Source: Amblyomma americanum | Lineage: Eukaryota; Arthropoda; Arachnida; Ixodida; Ixodidae | NCBI RefSeq assembly: GCF_052857255.1 | Contig: NW_027526697.1 | Coordinates: 1 to 64,000 of the forward strand | Direction of reading: 5' to 3' | DNA: 64,000 nt | Shown: positions 51,262-62,485 of the stretch, in pieces | Layout of the letters: every line of letters begins with the position of its first letter | Numbering within the stretch: the first letter of the stretch is position 1 | Made by a program: the position numbers and the translations under genes | Notes under the pieces: model-generated | What the model saw: only the letters and a program-made list of their open reading frames with translations | What the model was told of the DNA's origin: nothing | Databases searched by the model: none

Positions 51262-53326
51262 TCAGTTTTACAAGTGTTCCTCTGATACGCGTCTAAACTT
51301 TTTCTCTTATAACTGCGCGAAAAGCATGTATTCGTGCCTAATACAACGAAACAAGCTGTTTTAGACCGAAACGAGCTGAATCTGAACACATCGGTTTTAC
51401 AAGTGTCCCTGTGACACGCGTCAAAACTTTTTCTCTTATAACTGCGCGAAAAGCATGTATTCTTGCTTAATACAGCGAAACAAGCTGTTTTAGACCGAAA
51501 CGAGCTAAATCACAACACATCGGTTTTACAAGTGTTTCTCTGATACGCGTCTAAACTTTTTCTCTTATAACTGCGCGAAAAGCATGTATTCGTGCTAAAT
51601 ACAACGAAACAAGCTGTTTTAGACCGAAACGAGCTAAATCTGAACACATCGGTTTTACAAGTGTCCCTGTGACACGCGTCAAAACATTTTCTCTTATAAC
51701 TGCGCGAAAAGCATGTATTCTTGCTTAATACAGCGAAACAAGCTGTTTTAGACCGAAACGAGCTAAATCACAACACATCGGTTTTACAAGTGTTCCTCTG
51801 ATACGCGTCAAAACTTTTTCTCTTATAACTGCGCGAAAAGCATGTATTCGTGCTTATTACAACGAAACAAGCTGTTTTAGACCAAAACGAGCTAGATCTG
51901 AACACATCGGTTTTCCAAGTGTTCCTTTGATACGCGTCAAAACTTTTTCTCTTATAACTGCGCGATAAGCATGTATTCCTGCTTAATACAACGAAACAAG
52001 CTGTTTTAGACCGAAACGAGACAAATCACAACACATCGGTATTACAAGTGTTCCACGTGATACTCGTCAAAACTTTTTCTCTTATAACTGCGCGAAAAGC
52101 ATGTATTCGTGCTTAATACAACGAAACAAGCTGTTTTAGACCAAAACGAGCTAAATCTGAACACATCGGTTTTACAAGTGTCCCTGTGACACGCGTCAAA
52201 ACTTTTTCTCTTATAACTGCGCGAAAAGCATGTATTCTTGCTCAATACAGCGAAACAAGCTGTTTTAGACCAAAACGAGCTGAATCTGAACACATCGGTT
52301 TTACCAGTGTCCCTGTGACACGCGTCAAAACTTTTTCTCTTATAACTGCGCGAAAAGCATGTATTCTTGCTTAATACAGCGAAACAAGCTGTTTTAGACC
52401 GAAACGAGCTAAATTACAACACATCGGTTTTACAAGTGTTCCTCTGATACGCGTCTAAACTTTTTCTCTTATAACTGCGCGAAAAGCATGTATTCGTGCT
52501 AAATACAACGAAACAAGCTGTTTTACACCGAAACGAGCTAAATCTGATCACATCGGTTTTACAAGTGTCCCTGTGACACGCGTCAAAACATTTTCTCTTA
52601 TAACTGCGCGAAAAGCATGTATTCTTGCTTAATACAGCGAAACAAGCTGTTTTAGACCGAAACGAGCTAAATGACAACACATCGGTTTTACAAGTGTTCC
52701 TCTGATACGCGTCAAAACTTATTCTCTTATAACTGCGCGAAAAGCATGTATTCTTGCTTAATACAGCGAAACAAGCTGTTTTAGACCGAAACGAGCTAAA
52801 TCACAACACATCGGTTTTAAAAGTGTTCCTCTGATACGCGTCTAAACTTTTTCTCTTATAACTGCGCGAAAAGCATGTATTCGTGCTAAATACAACGAAA
52901 CAAGTTGTTTTAGACCGAAACGAGCTAAATCTGAACACATCGGTTTTACAAGTATCCACGTGATACTCGTCAAAACTTTTTCTCTTATAACTGCGCGAAA
53001 AGCATGTATTCTTGCTTAATACAACGAAACAAGCTGTTTTAGACCGAAACGAGCTAAATCAAAACACATCGGTTTTACAAGTTTCTCTCTAATACGCGTC
53101 AAAACTTTTTCTCTTATAACTGCGCGAAAAGCATGTATTCCTGCTTAATACAGCGAAACAAGCTGTTTTAGACCAAAACGAGCTAAAGCACAACACATCG
53201 GTTTTACAAGTGTTCCTCTGATACGCGTCAAATTTTTTTCTCTTATAACTGCGCGAAAAGCATGTATTCTTGCTTAATACAGCGAAACAAGCTGTTTTAG
53301 ACCGAAACGAGCTAAATCACAACACA
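51262..53326. repeat. 16-monomer HOR unit, 2,065 bp
   Basis: It is bounded by 'catcagtttt' variants at 51262 and 53327. It contains 'gtgtttctct', 'acattttctc', 'gctagatctg' with 'ttttccaag', 'cgataagc', 'cgagacaaat', the private 'tttaccagtg' monomer (near 52302), 'aaattacaac', 'ttttacaccg' with 'ctgatcac', and 'aaatgacaac'. Markers recur 2,065 bp later. Confidence 0.82.
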
Positions 53327-56300
53327 TCAGTTTTACAAGTGTTCCTCTGATACGCGTCTAAACTTTTTCTCTTATAACTGCGCGAAAAGCATGTATTCGT
53401 GCCTAATACAACGAAACAAGCTGTTTTAGACCGAAACGAGCTGAATCTGAACACATCGGTTTTACAAGTGTCCCTGTGACACGCGTCAAAACTTTTTCTC
53501 TTATAACTGCGCGAAAAGCATGTATTCTTGCTTAATACAGCGAAACAAGCTGTTTTAGACCGAAACGAGCTAAATCACAACACATCGGTTTTACAAGTGT
53601 TTCTCTGATACGCGTCTAAACTTTTTCTCTTATAACTGCGCGAAAAGCATGTATTCGTGCTAAATACAACGAAACAAGCTGTTTTAGACCGAAACGAGCT
53701 AAATCTGAACACATCGGTTTTACAAGTGTCCCTGTGACACGCGTCAAAACATTTTCTCTTATAACTGCGCGAAAAGCATGTATTCTTGCTTAATACAGCG
53801 AAACAAGCTGTTTTAGACCGAAACGAGCTAAATCACAACACATCGGTTTTACAAGTGTTCCTCTGATACGCGTCAAAACTTTTTCTCTTATAACTGCGCG
53901 AAAAGCATGTATTCGTGCTTATTACAACGAAACAAGCTGTTTTAGACCAAAACGAGCTAGATCTGAACACATCGGTTTTCCAAGTGTTCCTTTGATACGC
54001 GTCAAAACGTTTTCTCTTATAACTGCGCGATAAGCATGTATTCCTGCTTAATACAACGAAACAAGCTGTTTTAGACCGAAACGAGACAAATCACAACACA
54101 TCGGTATTACAAGTGTTCCACGTGATACTCGTCAAAACTTTTTCTCTTATAACTGCGCGAAAAGCATGTATTCGTGCTTAATACAACGAAACAAGCTGTT
54201 TTAGACCAAAACGAGCTAAATCTGAACACATCGGTTTTACAAGTGTCCCTGTGACACGCGTCAAAACTTTTTCTCTTATAACTGCGCGAAAAGCATGTAT
54301 TCTTGCTCAATACAGCGAAACAAGCTGTTTTAGACCAAAACGAGCTGAATCTGAACACATCGGTTTTACCAGTGTCCCTGTGACACGCGTCAAAACTTTT
54401 TCTCTTATAACTGCGCGAAAAGCATGTATTCTTGCTTAATACAGCGAAACAAGCTGTTTTAGACCGAAACGAGCTAAATTACAACACATCGGTTTTACAA
54501 GTGTTCCTCTGATACGCGTCTAAACTTTTTCTCTTATAACTGCGCGAAAAGCATGTATTCGTGCTAAATACAACGAAACAAGCTGTTTTACACCGAAACG
54601 AGCTAAATCTGATCACATCGGTTTTACAAGTGTCCCTGTGACACGCGTCAAAACATTTTCTCTTATAACTGCGCGAAAAGCATGTATTCTTGCTTAATAC
54701 AGCGAAACAAGCTGTTTTAGACCGAAACGAGCTAAATGACAACACATCGGTTTTACAAGTGTTCCTCTGATACGCGTCAAAACTTATTCTCTTATAACTG
54801 CGCGAAAAGCATGTGTTCGTGCTTAATACAACGAAACAAGCTGTTTTAGTCCGAAAAGAGTTAAATCTGAACACATCGGTTTTACAAGTGTTCCTTTGAT
54901 ACGCGTCAAAACTTTTTTTCTTATAACTGCGCGAAAAGCATGTATTCCTGCTTAATACAACGAAACAAGCTGTTTTAGACCGAAACGAGCTAAATCTGAA
55001 CACATCGGTTTTTACAAGTGTCCCTGTGACACGCGTCAAAACATTTTCTCTTATAACTGCGCGAAAAGCATGTATTCTTGCTTAATACAGCGAAACAAGC
55101 TGTTTTAGACTGAAACGAGCTAAATCACACACATCGGTTTTAAAAGTGTTCCTCTGATACGCGTCTAAACTTTTTCTCTTATAACTGCGCGAAAAGCATG
55201 TATTCGTGCTAAATACAACGAAACAAGTTGTTTTAGACCGAAACGAGCTAAATCTGAACACATCGGTTTTACAAGTGTCCCTGTGACACGCGTCAAAACT
55301 TTTCTCTTATAACTGCGCGAAAAGCATGTATTCTTGCTTAATATAGCTAAACAAGCTGTTTTAGACCCGAAACGAGCTAAATCACAACACAAAGGTTTTA
55401 CAAGTGTTCCTCTGATACGCGTCAAAACTTTTTCTCTTATAACTGCTCGAAAAGCATGTATTCTTGCTTAATACTTCGAAACAAGCTGTTTTAGACCGAA
55501 ACGAGCTAAATCACAACACATCGGTTTTACAAGTGTTCCTCTGATACGCGTCTAAACTTTTTCTCTTATAAGTGCGCGAAAAGCATGTATTCGTGCTTAA
55601 TACAACGAAACAAGCTGTTTCAGACCGAAACGAGCTAAATCTGAACACATCGGTTTTACAAGTGTCCCTGTGACACGCGTCAAAACTTTTTCTCTTATAA
55701 CTGCGCGAAAAGCATGTATTCTTGCTTAATACAGCGAAACAAGCTGTTTTAGACCGAAATGAGCTAAATCACAACACATCGGTTTTACAAGTGTTCCTCT
55801 GATACGCGTCAAAACTTTTTCTCTTATAACTGCGCGAAAAGCATGTATTCTTGCTTAATACAGCGAAACAAGCTGTTTTAAACCGAAACGAGCTAAATCA
55901 CACACATCGGTATTACAAGTGTTCCACGTGATACTCGTCAAAACTTTTTCTCTTATAGCTGCGCGAAAGCATGTATTCGTGCTTAATACAACGAAACAAG
56001 CTGTTTTAGACCTAAACGAGCTAAATCTGAACACATCGGTTTTACAAGTATCCACGTGATACTCGTCAAGACTTTTTCTCTTATAACTGCGCGAAAAGCA
56101 TGTATTCTTGCTTAATACAACGAAACAAGCTGTTTTAGACCGAAACGAGCTAATCACAACACATCGGTTTTACAAGTGTTCCTCTGATACGCGTCAAAAC
56201 TTTTTTCTCTTATAACTGCGCGAAAAGCATGTATTTTTGCTCAATACAGCGAAACAAGCTGTTTTAGACCGAAATGAGCTAAATCACAACACATCGGTTT

Positions 56301-56937
56301 TACAGTGTTCCTCTGATACGCGTCAAAACTTTTTCTCTTATAACTGCGCGAAAAGCATGTATTCTTGCTTAATACAGCGAAACAAGCTGTTTTAGACCGA
56401 AACGAGCTAAATCACAACACATCGGTATTACAAGTGTTCCACGTGATACTCGTCAAAACTTTTTCTCTTATAACTGCGCGAAAAGCATGTATTCGTGCTT
56501 AATACAACGAAACAAGCTGTTTTAGACCGAAACGAGCTAAATCTGAACACATCGTTTTACAAGTATCCACGTGATACTCGTCAAAACTTTTTCTCTTATA
56601 ACTGCGCGAAAAGCATGTATCTTGCTTAATACAACGAAACAAGCTGTTTTAGACCGAAACGAGCTAAATCAAAAACACATCGGTTTTACAAGTGTCTCTC
56701 TAATACGCGTCAAAACTTTTTCTCTTATAACTGCGCGAAAAGCATGTATTTCTGCTTAATACAGCGAAACAAGCTGTTTTAGACCAAAACGAGCTAAAGC
56801 ACAACACATCGGTTTTACAAGTGTTCCTCTGATACGCGTCAAATTTTTTTCTCTTATAACTGCGCGAAAAGCATGTATTCTTGCTTAATACAGCGAAACA
56901 AGCTGTTTTAGACCGAAACGAGCTAAATCACAACACA
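53327..56937. repeat. 28-monomer interval of the 3'-zone HOR, 3,611 bp
   Basis: It starts like the 2,065-bp unit and stays clean to about 55.0 kb. It then continues through ttttaaaagtg, gctaaatac/aagttg, atatagct, 'cttcg', aagtgcg, aaaccg and 121 to 129-bp monomers of the hexamer type. From 55010 one-base indels become frequent. It corresponds to about 28 monomers but is not the same order as the 3,586-bp 28-mer. Confidence 0.7.
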
Positions 56938-57107
56938 TCAGTTTTACAAGTGTTCCTCTGATACGCGTCTAAACTTTTTCTCTTATAACTGCGCGAAAAG
57001 CATGTATTCGTGCCTAATACAACGAAACAAGCTGTTTTAGACCGAAACGAGCTGAATCTGAACACATCGGTTTTACAAGTGTCCCTGTGCCACGCGTCAA
57101 AACTTTT
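55010..57107. other. Second cluster of private one-base indels
   Basis: Within 2.1 kb the satellite shows an extra T (55010), a missing base in 'cacacacatc' (55127, 55900), a missing T in 'aaaacttttctc' (55302, 57107), an extra C in 'gacccgaaa' (55366), a missing A in 'gcgaaagc' (55965) and 'gctaatcac' (56152), a missing G in 'catcgtttt' (56553), a missing T in 'gtatcttgc' (56620) and an extra A (56672). Flanking sequence from 12.6 to 54.9 kb and after 57.1 kb is nearly free of these. The pattern fits low consensus quality more than biology. Confidence 0.75.
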
Positions 57108-58097
57108 CTCTTATAACTGCGCGAAAAGCATGTATTCTTGCTTAATACAGCGAAACAAGCTGTTTTAGACCGAAACGAGCTAAATCACAACACATCGGTT
57201 TTACAAGTGTTCCTCTGATACGCGTCTAAACTTTTTCTCTTATAACTGCGCGAAAAGCATGTATTCGTGCTAAATACAACGAAACAAGCTGTTTTAGACC
57301 GAAACGAGCTAAATCTGAACACATCGGTTTTACAAGTGTCCCTGTGACACGCGTCAAAACATTTTCTCTTATAACTGCGCGAAAAGCATGTATTCTTGCT
57401 TAATACAGCGAAACAAGCTGTTTTAGACCGAAACGAGCTAAATCACAACACATCGGTTTTACAAGTGTTCCTCTGATACGCGTCAAAACTTTTTCTCTTA
57501 CAACTGCGCGAAAAGCATGTATTCGTGCTTAATACAACGAAACAAGCTGTTTTAGACCAAAACGAGCTAGATCTGAACACATCGGTTTTCCAAGTGTTCC
57601 TCTGATACGCGTCTAAACTTTTTCTCTTATAAGTGCGCGAAAAGCATGTATTCGTGCTTAATACAACGAAACAAGCTGTTTCAGACCGAAACGAGCTAAA
57701 TCTGAACACATCGGTTTTACAAGTGTCCCTGTGACACGCGTCAAAACTTTTTCTCTTATAACTGCGCGAAAAGCATGTATTCTTGCTTAATACAGCGAAA
57801 CAAGCTGTTTTAGACCGAAATGAGCTAAATCACAACACATCGGTTTTACAAGTGTTCCTCTGATACGCGTCAAAACTTTTTCTCTTATAACTGCGCGAAA
57901 AGCATGTATTCTTGCTTAATACAGCGAAACAAGCTGTTTTAGACCAAAACGAGCTAAAGCACAACACATCGGTTTTACAAGTGTTCCTCTGATACGCGTC
58001 AAATTTTTTTCTCTTATAACTGCGCGAAAAGCATGTATTCTTGCTTAATACAGCGAAACAAGCTGTTTTAGACCGAAACGAGCTAAATCACAACACA

Positions 58098-60420
58098 TCA
58101 GTTTTACAAGTGTTCCTCTGATACGCGTCTAAACTTTTTCTCTTATAACTGCGCGAAAAGCATGTATTCGTGCCTAATACAACGAAACAAGCTGTTTTAG
58201 ACCGAAACGAGCTGAATCTGAACACATCGGTTTTACAAGTGTCCCTGTGACACGCGTCAAAACTTTTTCTCTTATAACTGCGCGAAAAGCATGTATTCTT
58301 GCTTAATACAGCGAAACAAGCTGTTTTAGACCGAAACGAGCTAAATCACAACACATCGGTTTTACAAGTGTTTCTCTGATACGCGTCTAAACTTTTTCTC
58401 TTATAACTGCGCGAAAAGCATGTATTCGTGCTAAATACAACGAAACAAGCTGTTTTAGACCGAAACGAGCTAAATCTGAACACATCGGTTTTACAAGTGT
58501 CCCTGTGACACGCGTCAAAACATTTTCTCTTATAACTGCGCGAAAAGCATGTATTCTTGCTTAATACAGCGAAACAAGCTGTTTTAGACCGAAACGAGCT
58601 AAATCACAACACATCGGTTTTACAAGTGTTCCTCTGATACGCGTCAAAACTTTTTCTCTTATAACTGCGCGAAAAGCATGTATTCGTGCTTAATACAACG
58701 AAACAAGCTGTTTTAGACCAAAACGAGCTAGATCTGAACACATCGGTTTTCCAAGTGTTCCTTTGATACGCGTCAAAACTTTTTCTCTTATAACTGCGCG
58801 ATAAGCATGTATTCCTGCTTAATACAACGAAACAAGCTGTTTTAGACCGAAACGAGACAAATCACAACACATCGGTATTACAAGTGTTCCACGTGATACT
58901 CGTCAAAACTTTTTCTCTTATAACTGCGCGAAAAGCATGTATTCGTGCTTAATACAACGAAACAAGCTGTTTTAGACCAAAACGAGCTAAATCTGAACAC
59001 ATCGGTTTTACAAGTGTCCCTGTGACACGCGTCAAAACTTTTTCTCTTATAACTGCGCGAAAAGCATGTATTCTTGCTCAATACAGCGAAACAAGCTGTT
59101 TTAGACCAAAACGAGCTGAATCTGAACACATCGGTTTTACCAGTGTCCCTGTGACACGCGTCAAAACTTTTTCTCTTATAACTGCGCGAAAAGCATGTAT
59201 TCTTGCTTAATACAGCGAAACAAGCTGTTTTAGACCGAAACGAGCTAAATTACAACACATCGGTTTTACAAGTGTTCCTCTGATACGCGTCTAAACTTTT
59301 TCTCTTATAACTGCGCGAAAAGCATGTATTCGTGCTAAATACAACGAAACAAGCTGTTTTACACCGAAACGAGCTAAATCTGATCACATCGGTTTTACAA
59401 GTGTCCCTGTGACACGCGTCAAAACATTTTCTCTTATAACTGCGCGAAAAGCATGTATTCTTGCTTAATACAGCGAAACAAGCTGTTTTAGACCGAAACG
59501 AGCTAAATGACAACACATCGGTTTTACAAGTGTTCCTCTGATACGCGTCAAAACTTATTCTCTTATAACTGCGCGAAAAGCATGTGTTCGTGCTTAATAC
59601 AACGAAACAAGCTGTTTTAGTCCGAAAAGAGTTAAATCTGAACACATCGGTTTTACAAGTGTTCCTTTGATACGCGTCAAAACTTTTTTTCTTATAACTG
59701 CGCGAAAAGCATGTATTCCTGCTTAATACAACGAAACAAGCTGTTTTAGACCGAAACGAGCTAAATCTGAACACATCGGTTTTACAAGTGTCCCTGTGAC
59801 ACGCGTCAAAACATTTTCTCTTATAACTGCGCGAAAAGCATGTATTCTTGCTTAATACAGCGAAACAAGCTGTTTTAGACCGAAACGAGCTAAATCACAA
59901 CACATCGGTTTTAAAAGTGTTCCTCTGATACGCGTCTAAACTTTTTCTCTTATAACTGCGCGAAAAGCATGTATTCGTGCTAAATACAACGAAACAAGTT
60001 GTTTTAGACCGAAACGAGCTAAATCTGAACACATCGGTTTTACAAGTGTCCCTGTGACACGCGTCAAAACTTTTTCTCTTATAACTGCGCGAAAAGCATG
60101 TATTCTTGCTTAATATAGCTAAACAAGCTGTTTTAGACCGAAACGAGCTAAATCACAACACAAAGGTTTTACAAGTGTTCCTCTGATACGCGTCAAAACT
60201 TTTTCTCTTATAACTGCGCGAAAAGCATGTATTCTTGCTTAATACTTCGAAACAAGCTGTTTTAGACCGAAACGAGCTAAATCACAACACATCGGTTTTA
60301 CAAGTGTTCCTCTGATACGCGTCTAAACTTTTTCTCTTATAAGTGCGCGAAAAGCATGTATTCGTGCTTAATACAACGAAACAAGCTGTTTCAGACCGAA
60401 ACGAGCTAAATCACAACACA
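58098..60420. repeat. 18-monomer HOR unit, 2,323 bp
   Basis: It runs between 'catcagtttt' markers. The order runs through gtgtttctct, acattttctc, gctagatctg, cgataagc, cgagacaaat, tttaccagtg (near 59140), aaattacaac, ctgatcac, aaatgacaac, 'cttattctc', attcctg, ttttaaaagtg, gctaaatac, atatagct, 'acttcg' and aagtgcg/tttcag, which is fused at about 60400 to the head of the next unit. Confidence 0.82.
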
Positions 60421-62485
60421 TCAGTTTTACAAGTGTTCCTCTGATACGCGTCTAAACTTTTTCTCTTATAACTGCGCGAAAAGCATGTATTCGTGCCTAA
60501 TACAACGAAACAAGCTGTTTTAGACCGAAACGAGCTGAATCTGAACACATCGGTTTTACAAGTGTCCCTGTGACACGCGTCAAAACTTTTTCTCTTATAA
60601 CTGCGCGAAAAGCATGTATTCTTGCTTAATACAGCGAAACAAGCTGTTTTAGACCGAAACGAGCTAAATCACAACACATCGGTTTTACAAGTGTTTCTCT
60701 GATACGCGTCTAAACTTTTTCTCTTATAACTGCGCGAAAAGCATGTATTCGTGCTAAATACAACGAAACAAGCTGTTTTAGACCGAAACGAGCTAAATCT
60801 GAACACATCGGTTTTCCAAGTGTTCCTTTGATACGCGTCAAAACTTTTTCTCTTATAACTGCGCGATAAGCATGTATTCCTGCTTAATACAACGAAACAA
60901 GCTGTTTTAGACCGAAACGAGACAAATCACAACACATCGGTATTACAAGTGTTCCACGTGATACTCGTCAAAACTTTTTCTCTTATAACTGCGCGAAAAG
61001 CATGTATTCGTGCTTAATACAACGAAACAAGCTGTTTTAGACCAAAACGAGCTAAATCTGAACACATCGGTTTTACAAGTGTCCCTGTGACACGCGTCAA
61101 AACTTTTTCTCTTATAACTGCGCGAAAAGCATGTATTCTTGCTCAATACAGCGAAACAAGCTGTTTTAGACCAAAACGAGCTGAATCTGAACACATCGGT
61201 TTTACCAGTGTCCCTGTGACACGCGTCAAAACTTTTTCTCTTATAACTGCGCGAAAAGCATGTATTCTTGCTTAATACAGCGAAACAAGCTGTTTTAGAC
61301 CGAAACGAGCTAAATTACAACACATCGGTTTTACAAGTGTTCCTCTGATACGCGTCTAAACTTTTTCTCTTATAACTGCGCGAAAAGCATGTATTCGTGC
61401 TAAATACAACGAAACAAGCTGTTTTACACCGAAACGAGCTAAATCTGATCACATCGGTTTTACAAGTGTCCCTGTGACACGCGTCAAAACATTTTCTCTT
61501 ATAACTGCGCGAAAAGCATGTATTCTTGCTTAATACAGCGAAACAAGCTGTTTTAGACCGAAACGAGCTAAATGACAACACATCGGTTTTACAAGTGTTC
61601 CTCTGATACGCGTCAAAACTTATTCTCTTATAACTGCGCGAAAAGCATGTGTTCGTGCTTAATACAACGAAACAAGCTGTTTTAGTCCGAAAAGAGTTAA
61701 ATCTGAACACATCGGTTTTACAAGTGTTCCTTTGATACGCGTCAAAACTTTTTTTCTTATAACTGCGCGAAAAGCATGTATTCCTGCTTAATACAACGAA
61801 ACAAGCTGTTTTAGACCGAAACGAGCTAAATCTGAACACATCGGTTTTACAAGTGTCCCTGTGACACGCGTCAAAACATTTTCTCTTATAACTGCGCGAA
61901 AAGCATGTATTCTTGCTTAATACAGCGAAACAAGCTGTTTTAGACCGAAACGAGCTAAATCACAACACATCGGTTTTAAAAGTGTTCCTCTGATACGCGT
62001 CTAAACTTTTTCTCTTATAACTGCGCGAAAAGCATGTATTCGTGCTAAATACAACGAAACAAGTTGTTTTAGACCGAAACGAGCTAAATCTGAACACATC
62101 GGTTTTACAAGTGTCCCTGTGACACGCGTCAAAACTTTTTCTCTTATAACTGCGCGAAAAGCATGTATTCTTGCTTAATATAGCTAAACAAGCTGTTTTA
62201 GACCGAAACGAGCTAAATCACAACACAAAGGTTTTACAAGTGTTCCTCTGATACGCGTCAAAACTTTTTCTCTTATAACTGCGCGAAAAGCATGTATTCT
62301 TGCTTAATACTTCGAAACAAGCTGTTTTAGACCGAAACGAGCTAAATCACAACACATCGGTTTTACAAGTGTTCCTCTGATACGCGTCTAAACTTTTTCT
62401 CTTATAAGTGCGCGAAAAGCATGTATTCGTGCTTAATACAACGAAACAAGCTGTTTCAGACCGAAACGAGCTAAATCACAACACA
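60421..62485. repeat. Same HOR with two monomers deleted, 2,065 bp
   Basis: It is homologous to 58098 to 60420 but lacks 258 bp. Near 60800 the class b monomer runs straight into 'ttttccaag', skipping the 'acattttctc' and gctagatctg monomers' junction region. The fused aagtgcg/tttcag to catcag junction recurs at 62486, which shows the fusion predates this duplication. Confidence 0.82.

Noticed and set aside
54479..55039. A minus-strand open frame of 186 codons, and many shorter ones of 60 to 174 codons, as possible genes
   Set aside because: All are translations of consecutive satellite monomers with a 43-residue period. They start and stop wherever monomer variants add or remove a stop, and no protein family motif is visible.
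56152..56160. Monomers with 'gctaatcac' and other one-base losses as new monomer families
   Set aside because: They are private to the indel-rich stretches and lie in homopolymer runs, so sequencing or consensus error is the simpler reading.
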